Source: Emticicia sp037153985 (GTDB lineage Bacteria; Bacteroidota; Bacteroidia; Cytophagales; Spirosomataceae). From it: DNA of 64,000 nucleotides. Each line of letters opens with the position of its first letter. Positions within the stretch are counted from its first letter, which is position 1. Positions 52,938 through 60,686 of this stretch are shown here, piece after piece. Under the pieces are notes generated by a model. That model made no database searches. It was not told the DNA's origin and saw only the letters and a program-made list of their open reading frames with translations. Where the stretch lies: positions 49,297 to 113,296 of the forward strand of contig NZ_JBBAYI010000015.1 of assembly GCF_037153985.1 (NCBI RefSeq). Reading direction: 5' to 3'. Position numbers and translations under genes: made by a program.

Positions 52938-53687
52938 TTATTTTTCAGGCAGGGTCGATAATTGGATAAATCGGTCGTTTTTATTCCTTAATAATTCTTT
53001 GGGAGCAAAACCTGATAGTTTTTTTATCTCTCGGATAAAATGCGACTGGTCGGCAAAATTCTGTTCAGGAAAGAGCTTACCTTCTTTGATGTGTTTAAAC
53101 GATGCCCTGAAACGTAGGATATTACAATAGGCTTTCAGCGAAAGCCCATATTGTTGGGTAAAATAACGATTTATCTGTCGGCTGCTCCAGTATACATTAG
53201 CCGATAGGTCTTTTACGCTCATTGAGCCACCGGAGCCATAAATCAGTCCGAAGAGTTTACGCTTGCGTTCGTCGATAGGGTTAGTCAGGCGGGCTTTTAT
53301 CAGGATGGTGGCTTTCTGGCAAAAGTGCTCAAAATCTTTTAAATCGGCAGGTTCAAAACCCCAAAAATCAGGCTGAACTAACTGGGCATTGTTGAGCAGG
53401 TGGGCCACTGGCTCGTGCAGTACATATTCGGTGGCTAGAGGTTTAAAACTGACAGCAAACATTCGTATACCTGCCGCAACGCTTGTATGTGAGGCACCGG
53501 TTTCAAGCCCTAACAGTGTAATATGGAAAGGCTCGGTAGCTGATTCGGATACAAATAAATCGATGCGGCCATCGGGCAGAATAATCGCTTCTTTGGCTTC
53601 GGCCGATGTATTATGCAACAGCCAGAAGCTCTCTACGAAGTCGGCAATGGATGCTTCAGGTTTTACGATTTTTATCTGAACTGACAT
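52938..53687 (-). CDS. AraC family transcription regulator
   Basis: About 249 residues from ATG 53687 (an upstream start would add 22 hydrophobic residues that do not fit). The N-terminal part (residues 1-130) resembles the ligand or dimerisation domain seen in AraC proteins with a PDGRIDLF segment (DUF6597-like). The C-terminal ~100 residues have two HTH units, with VKDLSANVYWSSRQINRYFTQQYGLSLKAY and FADQSHFIREIKKLSGFAPKE. It lies just upstream of the TetX-like gene on the same strand and probably controls it. Confidence 0.88.
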   Translation of the reverse strand: MSVQIKIVKPEASIADFVESFWLLHNTSAEAKEAIILPDGRIDLFVSESATEPFHITLLGLETGASHTSVAAGIRMFAVSFKPLATEYVLHEPVAHLLNNAQLVQPDFWGFEPADLKDFEHFCQKATILIKARLTNPIDERKRKLFGLIYGSGGSMSVKDLSANVYWSSRQINRYFTQQYGLSLKAYCNILRFRASFKHIKEGKLFPEQNFADQSHFIREIKKLSGFAPKELLRNKNDRFIQLSTLPEK

Positions 53688-53733
53688 GTTTTTTGCTGAT
53701 AAAATTCCATTAACTAGCGCAACTATGAGCCAC

Positions 53734-54198
53734 CTAGATAAGTAAAAAAGCAATGCCTGCTAACACAAGTAAGAGTACGATGACTTTAACCCAGACCGGA
53801 ATTGTATTAATAAAGCCCTTGCCTGTTACCTCTGGGTTGGTGTCGGTCTCGTCGGTCCAGTCTTCGGCAAAAGCCTTAGGCTGATTTTTATGTTCGAGGT
53901 ATTGCAGGTAATCAAGGTATGAATGAAACTCACCGTACCATTCTACTACTTCCGGTCTAAGGCTTATAGGCTTGGTAAAGGCTTCGGCTAGCGTAGGTGC
54001 ATGGGGAGTAATAAGCCTTTTGCTCACAAGCATGTATAAAAGGTTCTGGTAGTGTTTTTCTGGGAGCAGGTTTGTTTGGTCAAACAGGTTTTTACACAGT
54101 GTTTCGTAGGTTGGTAGCGTTTCAGGGGGTAGCTTCTGCATTACCTGATAGTCGTAAAGGGTTGCTAGTATACGGTCAATCTGCTGGTTGGTTGTCAT
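53734..54198 (-). CDS. tail-anchored hypothetical protein
   Basis: 154 residues, mostly helical and soluble, with one hydrophobic helix at the very C-terminus (IPVWVKVIVLLLVLAGIAFLLI), so it is probably anchored to the cytoplasmic membrane by its tail. No known domain seen. It precedes the AraC gene by 46 bp on the same strand. Confidence 0.6.
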   Translation of the reverse strand: MTTNQQIDRILATLYDYQVMQKLPPETLPTYETLCKNLFDQTNLLPEKHYQNLLYMLVSKRLITPHAPTLAEAFTKPISLRPEVVEWYGEFHSYLDYLQYLEHKNQPKAFAEDWTDETDTNPEVTGKGFINTIPVWVKVIVLLLVLAGIAFLLI

Positions 54199-54412
54199 TG
54201 ATTCAACTATTTAATACCATTTTCAAAGATAAACATTTCTGTCTGAATGCCACATATAACCCCCATGCTTACCATATAATAAATAAATGCCTATTTTGGA
54301 ACCGTAAAATAAAATTATATTGGCTTGTACGGTGTAATTAACTACTATTACTTTACTGATTTTTGCAGAATTTCTGCTGTGATATTCAAATTTTAAACCC
54401 TTTCTTTTACTT

Positions 54413-55225
54413 ATGGAAGAACTAGATATTAGTAACAATGATGGTGTTTTTCTGGCTTTTAAAAACAAGGAACGTATTACATGGTATAAAGTTAGCGGAG
54501 ATGCCAAAGTAAAAATAGACCCCGATAAAGTGGCTCTTGAATTTATCGCGCAGGCAAAAACGCAATTTCAGGGCTTTACAGTGGCACAGCCTTTTACACA
54601 AGACCCCTTTATTGGTGGCTTTAAGTCAGAAGAGCACACACAGGGAGGTATGCTACGCACGACGGCTTCGGCTTTGAGCGTGCTGCCTTGTACCAGCCAG
54701 TTTGCAGAGGTACTGCTCTGTGACCCATCTATCTCGACCCAAAAAGAGAACACCGTTGAATTTCAGTTGTTACTGTTCTCGTTAACTTATGTTGAACGAT
54801 TCAAAACCGCAAATACGTTAGCTAAATGTGAATATACTATTACAGACTCGGCAGGTAAAGAATGGGTACGAATGACCCAGCATACAGGTGCTTTAAGTGG
54901 TGACTTAGGTGGTAGCTGTGGCAATAACCACCCAAGAAGGGCTGATATACACGATTTAAATGGCCCCGACTGTTGTGTGTATCTGCCCAAAGAAACTTAC
55001 GTGGTCAGGATGACAAACACTGGCCCTGTGAATATTCAGGCTTGGGTGCATCATCCACATATTGATACGGCCATTGATGGTGACAATCAACGTAATATTT
55101 ATAAAGGAACTTTAAGCCCGGGCGCTACTGTCGAAATAACGATTCCTGCTTCTGAATTTACACAGGCTTTCCACCGCAATTCTATCAAAATCAACGGTAA
55201 TGCCGTATATGAAGTGAACCCGTAA
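54413..55225 (+). CDS. hypothetical protein of the patatin neighbourhood
   Basis: 270 residues, no signal peptide, not recognised. The second half is rich in Cys and His (GGSCGNNHPRRADIHDLNGPDCCVYLPKETY), then a beta-rich stretch with INIQAWVHHPHIDTA, which suggests a metal-binding or beta-sandwich domain. Separate from the next gene by 236 bp. It lies with the lipoprotein and patatin genes, but no functional link can be proved. Confidence 0.55.
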   Translation: MEELDISNNDGVFLAFKNKERITWYKVSGDAKVKIDPDKVALEFIAQAKTQFQGFTVAQPFTQDPFIGGFKSEEHTQGGMLRTTASALSVLPCTSQFAEVLLCDPSISTQKENTVEFQLLLFSLTYVERFKTANTLAKCEYTITDSAGKEWVRMTQHTGALSGDLGGSCGNNHPRRADIHDLNGPDCCVYLPKETYVVRMTNTGPVNIQAWVHHPHIDTAIDGDNQRNIYKGTLSPGATVEITIPASEFTQAFHRNSIKINGNAVYEVNP

Positions 55226-55461
55226 ACTCCTTTGAATATACCTGAAATTCCCGCTTTAGTTGTCTCTCGGGTAGGGGGCTTCTTCTGGCGGGATTTCTTT
55301 TTGTACTTGCCTTTGGCACTATTTTGCCGTATTTTTTAAATATATGTGTTTCTTCTTTGCGGCTGTTGTTTCTCTAATCCTAAATTTTACTATATTGGCT
55401 GATATTAAACCAAAGCAATTATGTTTCATGGCATTACCCATGAAACCAAAATTTACTTTAC

Positions 55462-56082
55462 ATGAATATAATTCTTCAACGAAGTATCGTTTGTGGCCTG
55501 ATGGCCTTCGGGTTTGTGGCCTGCCAGTCGATTAACAGAAAAGTGGCTTATACTACCAGCGAGATAACGCTTACCAATGGTACAGTACTAAAAGGGAGTA
55601 CATCGCCCATTGCCGACAATAGCTTTTCTTTTAAAGATGCCCGCACCAGCAAGAAATCGACTATTGAGAGCAAAAATGTGCAGTCGGTTATAAAGCATTT
55701 TCCTGACGGAACGCGCGAGTATCTACAATTTGAGGTACTTGGTAAAAATGATAAACCCCAGCGTATACTGGCAGCCTATGCCATAAAGGGCGACCTTAAC
55801 TTACTGGCTTATGAGGTAAGTAAACATAGCCGTAAGGCCCAGACTGTTAATAACCGCCAGACTTTTGTTGAGGAAACCATTCTGGTAAAAGAGTTTTATC
55901 TGAAAAAAAATGATACGGCTGGCGTACGGGTTCCTGACAAAAACGATGACTTTTATGAAGTAGCCAGTCTTTTTTTAGCTGATACCCCCCACTTACTTCA
56001 ACGTATTGGTGCTGAGGGTTATCAGGTGCAGGATATCCAGAAGATTGTGGAAGAATACAACGCCTTGAAACGGAAGAAATAA
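55462..56082 (+). CDS. lipoprotein of unknown function
   Basis: 206 residues starting MNIILQRSIVCGLMAFGFVAC, a lipoprotein signal (Cys 21). The mature domain begins with strands ITLTNGTVLKGSTSPIADN and TIESKNVQSVIKHFPDGTREYLQFEV, a beta-rich pattern; a C-terminal helix ends in Lys. Not recognised. It is followed by a terminator and converges with the patatin gene. Confidence 0.65.
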   Translation: MNIILQRSIVCGLMAFGFVACQSINRKVAYTTSEITLTNGTVLKGSTSPIADNSFSFKDARTSKKSTIESKNVQSVIKHFPDGTREYLQFEVLGKNDKPQRILAAYAIKGDLNLLAYEVSKHSRKAQTVNNRQTFVEETILVKEFYLKKNDTAGVRVPDKNDDFYEVASLFLADTPHLLQRIGAEGYQVQDIQKIVEEYNALKRKK

Positions 56083-56085
56083 AAA

Positions 56086-56113
56086 AAAATGGCTCCTAAA
56101 GCAGAGCCATTTT
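56086..56113. terminator. bidirectional terminator
   Basis: 10-bp stem AAAATGGCTC (56086-56095) with GAGCCATTTT (56104-56113), 8-nt loop, between convergent genes. Confidence 0.85.
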
Positions 56114-56157
56114 TAAATACTAATCCTTAAAGATAACCCTATAAAGGGAAACTGGTT

Positions 56158-57918
56158 TTATACCAAAAACTCAGGTTTTTTCAAAAACTCTTTCCAGTCG
56201 GCTAGTAACTGTTTTTTAAGGTTACTTAGCTCAGTAGTAACAAGCGCGGGGGCTTCTACTTCGAGTTTAATGAGATACATAATAAGGTTATAACACATCG
56301 TGAACTGCCCTGTGGCTATGAGGGCTTCCATTACTTTGTCTTTTACATTATGCTCGTCGAACCACAGTGTTGTACCCATTTCGCTTGCTTTCTGGGCTAT
56401 TTTCTGCATCGCTTCACTAGGTTTGAGGCCATCCTGCTCAACGAGTGCCTTTATCTGCTGTACTTTTCTGTCTTTCCCGTTGAGACGCGCCTCTGTAACG
56501 GGGTAGTGTTTGGTGCTAAGTTCGTATACAAGTACCGACATTCGGCGGTTTTCATATTTATTGTTGGTATAGAGTTGGTCGTACCACATCCGGCGTATCT
56601 GTTTCAGGAAAACATCGCTTACCATAATAACCGTTGAGTCAATTCTTGCTTGAAGCATCTGCCAGAAAGACCCTACCGGAATTGTAAAGAAATAACCAAT
56701 GTATTTTTTTATCATTTTCACCCAACTGTTGTTAGCATTCTTACCTGACAGTTTAGAAAATATCCAGATTCCTATAAATATCGGAATAGATGCCATTATG
56801 CCCGCTATGGTATAGAGTACAGGGCTTTTGTAGTAACACCCTAGAAGCCCTATTAAAATAGTCAAAGCAAAATATAATATCCCCCATTTGGTTAACGAGA
56901 ACTGAGCCAAGAAGTTCTTGCTTACTTTGGGTAGTTGGTAGGCATCCATGAATGGGCTGGCTACGTCACAGACAATGAGTGTACCAAAATTCCCACCGTT
57001 ACGGCGTTCGTCGGCAAGCATCAGACTCTGAATAGCCTGATTATCGGTTATGCCGCCATCCATCAAACCGAATGGCTTATGGCTTTGTGTAGGTTTTTCA
57101 TTAAGAGTGGTGTTCCTGCTGTTTTCGAGTCCTTCTACTTGTTGGGTAAGTTGAAACTCCAATCCAGAGCCGTGTTTCTCGACCGAGGGTGATAAAGAAG
57201 CTGCCTGATTAGCGGCATCGTGCGTATCGAGTATATCAAACAGTGCACTTTTACTGAGTGTTATCTGACTGGTATGGTAAGTAAAATCTTCGGGAAACAT
57301 AATTGGCTCAAACCCCATCGGAAAGCACGACGAGGCCGCCGTTATATCGCCCAGACGAAGTTTTCTGAGGGTTTCAAACGGAGCGGCTTCTCGCAGAAAC
57401 AACAGGTAATTGCCTGTGATACCTGTGCTGGTAACACCATTGGCATTCTGGAAACGAAACGAGATACCGTTCTTGAACTCGGTTGAGTTGGCGCATATCT
57501 GTTTAACATGTTTTTCGCCTGTGGTGTCGAAGAGCTTGCTCCAAGTGGCCCCGTTAAAGAGGTCCTGATTATAAGCTTTGGCGAAGGCGTTTATGAGATT
57601 ACGGCCTTTGTCGGGAGTATCATCCCATGCTTTGCTGCTGTTCAGTATATCGAAAGCTGTTTTAAGTGCCGTTTCACCATCGAGGAATTTTTTCAGGTGG
57701 GCATAAAAGGCTTCGAAAGTAGCTCCTTCATAAAGCATGTGGGTGTAGCTCAGATTAGCAATAGTACCCCCTGAGGTTGAGGCAATAAATGATACCTCTT
57801 CGAGTTTTTTACAGTGTTCCAGATAACTAAGGCAACCTAAACTAAATGAGGCTGCCCTAAAGCCACCGCCCGAAAACGCCAGGGCTATGTGCTTGAGTGG
57901 TTGATTAGTCATAAGCAA
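56158..57918 (-). CDS. patatin-like phospholipase with membrane segments
   Basis: 586 residues. Patatin motifs: FSGGGFRAASFSLGCLSYLEH near residue 15 (oxyanion hole), FIASTSGGTIANL near residue 45 (nucleophile Ser, here STSGG rather than GxSxG), and DGGITDNQAIQSL near residue 291 (catalytic Asp, DGG). The Ser-Asp dyad is therefore complete. Two hydrophobic helices around 340-390 and a C-terminal helical part extend beyond the usual domain. It probably cleaves membrane lipids; patatins also serve as toxins or defence effectors, but no partner for that is visible here. Confidence 0.82.
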   Translation of the reverse strand: MLMTNQPLKHIALAFSGGGFRAASFSLGCLSYLEHCKKLEEVSFIASTSGGTIANLSYTHMLYEGATFEAFYAHLKKFLDGETALKTAFDILNSSKAWDDTPDKGRNLINAFAKAYNQDLFNGATWSKLFDTTGEKHVKQICANSTEFKNGISFRFQNANGVTSTGITGNYLLFLREAAPFETLRKLRLGDITAASSCFPMGFEPIMFPEDFTYHTSQITLSKSALFDILDTHDAANQAASLSPSVEKHGSGLEFQLTQQVEGLENSRNTTLNEKPTQSHKPFGLMDGGITDNQAIQSLMLADERRNGGNFGTLIVCDVASPFMDAYQLPKVSKNFLAQFSLTKWGILYFALTILIGLLGCYYKSPVLYTIAGIMASIPIFIGIWIFSKLSGKNANNSWVKMIKKYIGYFFTIPVGSFWQMLQARIDSTVIMVSDVFLKQIRRMWYDQLYTNNKYENRRMSVLVYELSTKHYPVTEARLNGKDRKVQQIKALVEQDGLKPSEAMQKIAQKASEMGTTLWFDEHNVKDKVMEALIATGQFTMCYNLIMYLIKLEVEAPALVTTELSNLKKQLLADWKEFLKKPEFLV

Positions 57919-58057
57919 TGATTAATGTTGAATGTGCTAAGAAAGGTGTGGTAATATCCGCAGAAAATCTTGATTATGCGCCATAAAAGTCCATGTTTTT
58001 ATTATGTGGTACCTATGCTGATAAGAAAGGGAATAAACTTGTAGCTTGTTGCCTTTT

Positions 58058-58252
58058 TTAAGATAAATAGTCTGGTTGTTGAGCGTTACTTGTTGTTTTC
58101 TCACTCAAATGGAGTTTGGTTTTATCACCATTTTTATAACGATTATTCCAATCAAGCATTTTCTTCAATGTCTCCAGACTAATACTCGTCAAGTCTTTTT
58201 CAACTTCGCTAATATATGGCTGTTTAAGGTCTAATGCGTGTGCAAATTCCTT
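58058..58252 (-). pseudogene. truncated XRE-type helix-turn-helix protein
   Basis: The C-terminal part of an XRE regulator remains (KEFAHALDLKQPYISEVEKDLTSISLETLKKMLD), i.e. the recognition helices of the HTH with the tail. The N-terminal helix is missing because the frame runs into Rhs-derived DNA near 58250. It could still be expressed as a small protein from 58300, but it is most simply a remnant. Confidence 0.65.
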
Positions 58253-58487
58253 TTTGATGCACAGGGTTTGGCACACTACCAATATTTTATTGCTGACCAT
58301 TTAGGAAACACAAGAGTCATTTTTGAGAAGCTAAACGATTCTGTTTATCTTGCACAAGAGAACCATTACGGTCTTTGGGGAGAAGTTTTACAGGGGATTG
58401 GTACAGCAGGTGACTGGAAATTCTTGTTTCAAGGCAAAGAGTATATTGATGCTTTTGGATTGAATGAGTATGATTCCCATGCAAGGG
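58245..58487 (+). pseudogene. Rhs repeat-associated core fragment
   Basis: The reading frame encodes HYQYFIADHLGNTRVIF, a PWGE-like YGLWGEVLQG segment, KFLFQGKEY and FGLNEYDSHAR, the diagnostic end of an Rhs/YD-repeat core. Everything before (shell and N-terminus) and the toxin domain after it are missing. It opens abruptly at the XRE junction and ends where the SUKH frame begins. Confidence 0.7.
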
Positions 58488-58754
58488 GCAATTGGCGAGC
58501 ATTATATAGCCATTTGGAGCTTAGATGATATTGTTGAAGTAAACAGGCAATACGAAAATGATTCAGTATTTGGCAAGTATTATATTTTTGGATCAAGTGG
58601 CGGAACCTTTCACTATGCTTTTAATAAAGAAACAGGAAAAATCTATGAAATTGATTTGTATGATGATGAATATAATAAATATGTAGGAGATTCCTTAATG
58701 GAATTTATCGAAAACTATTTCTTCTTTCTCTTCCATAAAAAAAACTGTGTTTAA
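58488..58754 (+). pseudogene. C-terminal half of a SUKH (SMI1/KNR4) immunity protein
   Basis: In another frame than the Rhs piece, IAIWSLDDIVEVNRQYE, GKYYIFGSSGGTFHYAFNKETGKIYEIDLYDD and DSLMEFIENY follow the end half of SMI1/KNR4 proteins, the immunity partners of many Rhs or polymorphic toxins. The N-terminal half is lost. The stop falls inside the inverted repeat at 58742, so the end may also be truncated by an IS. Confidence 0.65.
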
Positions 58755-58797
58755 AGTAAAATTAACATTTTAAGTAAATTTTACCTTGACACAGTTT
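58742..58797. repeat. inverted repeat resembling abutting IS ends
   Basis: AAACTGTGTttaaaGTAAAATT at the left and its near complement ending ACACAGTTT (58789-58797) at the right make an imperfect ~21-bp palindrome around a ~13-bp centre. It may be the two ends of an excised IS or a small non-autonomous element. Confidence 0.4.
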
Positions 58798-58824
58798 AAT
58801 TTACAGTCTCAAAGTCCTGAAAGG

Positions 58825-59043
58825 TTATCTCATCAAAAAATCCTTGGGCCGCGTAGGCTTAGATTCCAGCTTCTGATTCTCAAACTCTTTAGGTATCTGA
58901 TTAATCTCTTGTAGGTATAAGTGCATTACTTCTGATGTGGTCTTATAGGAAGTAAGTTCAAAATTCTCAATAATGATAGTTGGTAACAATAACTTTAATA
59001 ATTCTCTGTAATTCCCTTGCATCTGTTTTCTCTTAATAGGCAA
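58825..59043 (-). mobile_element. ISAon1-type transposase N-terminal fragment
   Basis: 72 residues with QGNYRELLKLLLPTIIIENFEL and YLQEINQIPKE, the usual start of ISAon1-family transposase N-terminal proteins in Bacteroidota. The main DDE transposase frame that should follow on the minus strand is absent, and the frame stops early, so this is a relic. Confidence 0.6.
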
Positions 59044-59132
59044 AGGCCGAAATTATTTTACCGCCCCCCAACTTTGAGGATTGATCCATTCATTTTTGTA
59101 TCAAGTATCAGTTGTGGTGTATCAAAACACGA

Positions 59133-59155
59133 AAAGCCCTGATTATCAGGGCTTT
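59133..59155 (-). terminator. terminator behind the tRNA-Leu fragment
   Basis: 10-bp stem AAAGCCCTGA/TCAGGGCTTT (59133-59142 with 59146-59155), followed by T-rich sequence on the minus strand. It would end the tRNA-Leu transcript. Confidence 0.8.
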
Positions 59156-59165
59156 CATGTACTTG

Positions 59166-59225
59166 TACCGGGGACGGGAATCGAACCCGTACGAGCGTTT
59201 AGGCTCACAGGATTTTAAGTCCTGC
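59166..59225 (-). tRNA. partial tRNA-Leu(UAA): anticodon stem to 3' end, attachment site
   Basis: On the minus strand the anticodon stem-loop CAGGA-CTTAAAA-TCCTG (anticodon TAA), the long variable arm GTGAGCCTAAACGCTCGTACG-like, the T arm with GTTCGATTCCC and an acceptor 3' strand ending at 59166 are all complete. The D arm and 5' acceptor strand are absent: upstream of the anticodon stem the sequence is unrelated. The break lies at the anticodon stem, a usual crossover site for integrases. So this is the left attachment site of the integrated element whose integrase is at 59397. Confidence 0.8.
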
Positions 59226-59396
59226 GGGATTTGTATTATATTGTATTCTAATGATTTATAAAATACTTATAATGAATTGTTTGTGAAATTTAAGGTTCAG
59301 TAAAATTTATAAAAAAACATGATTTGTTGTACCTATGTTGTACCAATTCTTTGTATATTTGTATAAGGAATATCTACAAATCTAAAGTTTTAATTT

Positions 59397-60608
59397 ATGG
59401 CTACTTCTCTTAAAGTTGTCTTGCGCAAAAAGGGTAATCAGGATGGTACTTATCCATTAGCAATCAGGGTTACTGTAGAAAGAAAATCATCATATCTCTA
59501 TTTAGGCCATCGTATTCGAGAAGTAGATTGGGACGGGGTGAAAGAACAAGTGAAAAAATCACATCCTAACTCTGTTAGATTGAACAATCTCATTCTTAAA
59601 AAGAAAGTAGAAGCCAATGATAAAATGTTAGAAATGGCTGCCCTTAATAAGGATGTATCGTCTAAAGCAGTTCGTAAACAGATTAAACCACAAGAAGGTT
59701 TATCTTTCTTTGGACAAGCGAAGTTATATTGTGACCAATTGGAAGCTACCGGAAAATACAATCAAAAATCAGCAGATTCTCCGAGGGTTGAGCAATTTAG
59801 AAAGTTTTTAGGTGGTTCAGATATAAACTTTGCAGAAATTGATACCAGCTTACTGAAAAAGTTCAGAGCGTATCTAATAGGTACTCGTAATGTTTCGGAA
59901 AGAACTGTAATGAATTATTTTGTAGTCATACGAAATATTTTCAATAGAGCAATAGCCGCAGGATTAGTGGATTCTAAGTATTACCCGTTCGGAAAAGGAA
60001 AAGTTTCTATTAAATTTCCTGATAGCATGAAAATAGGTTTAAGTATTGAGGAAGTAAGGGCATTAGAAAATGCTGAATTACCCAAAGGTGAAAATCATGC
60101 ACGGAATCTGTGGTTGATTTCTTTTTATTTTGCTGGAATGCGTATATCAGATTTATTACGTTTAAAATGGTCTGACTTTCAAAATGATCGATTGTATTAT
60201 TCGATGGGAAAAAACCTTAAAGCAGGTTCTCTTAAAGTGCCAGAAAAGGTGCTAGAGATATTAGAACAATATCCGCGCGGAATAAATGCTCATGATTTAG
60301 TTTTTCATGACTTGGCAAGTCTGCCCGATCTTTCAAAAGTCTATGATGTGCAAATCCGTATTAAGACCAGAGTTAAAAGCTGTGATGAATACTTAGAAAA
60401 AGTAGCAAAAATTATTGAACTGGATAAACCGTTAACGATGCATATTTCTAGGCATACTTTTGCGCAATTGTCAGCGGATCGTATCCCAGCTAATATTTTG
60501 CAACAATTATACAGGCATTCAGATATTAAAACAACAATGGGTTATCAAAATAACTTTATAAATAAAACAACTGATGATGCTTTAGATAGTGTATTAAATA
60601 TGGTCTGA
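59397..60608 (+). CDS. tyrosine integrase of a mobile element
   Basis: 403 residues. N-terminal Arm DNA-binding domain (LKVVLRKKGNQDGTYPLAIRVTVERKSSYLYLGHRI, as in Bacteroidota conjugative elements), SAM-like core domain (about 105-205), and a catalytic domain with Arg (FAGMRISDLLRLKW), His-x-x-Arg (HISRHTF), second His (YRHSDIK) and nucleophile Tyr (TMGYQNN). It lies ~170 bp from the tRNA-Leu fragment and is the likely enzyme that inserted the element. Direct repeats TTGTACC at 59327 and 59338 just upstream may be arm-type binding sites. Confidence 0.88.
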   Translation: MATSLKVVLRKKGNQDGTYPLAIRVTVERKSSYLYLGHRIREVDWDGVKEQVKKSHPNSVRLNNLILKKKVEANDKMLEMAALNKDVSSKAVRKQIKPQEGLSFFGQAKLYCDQLEATGKYNQKSADSPRVEQFRKFLGGSDINFAEIDTSLLKKFRAYLIGTRNVSERTVMNYFVVIRNIFNRAIAAGLVDSKYYPFGKGKVSIKFPDSMKIGLSIEEVRALENAELPKGENHARNLWLISFYFAGMRISDLLRLKWSDFQNDRLYYSMGKNLKAGSLKVPEKVLEILEQYPRGINAHDLVFHDLASLPDLSKVYDVQIRIKTRVKSCDEYLEKVAKIIELDKPLTMHISRHTFAQLSADRIPANILQQLYRHSDIKTTMGYQNNFINKTTDDALDSVLNMV

Positions 60609-60686
60609 TAATTGGGGAAACATCTCAAATCTAGCCGTATTACTTTTAATACCAATAGCGAGAAGTTAAAAATCTCTTTAAGAACT

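Noticed and set aside
56158..57918. Patatin as part of a CBASS or similar system
   Set aside because: No nucleotidyltransferase or other CBASS gene is adjacent; the neighbours are unknown envelope-type proteins.
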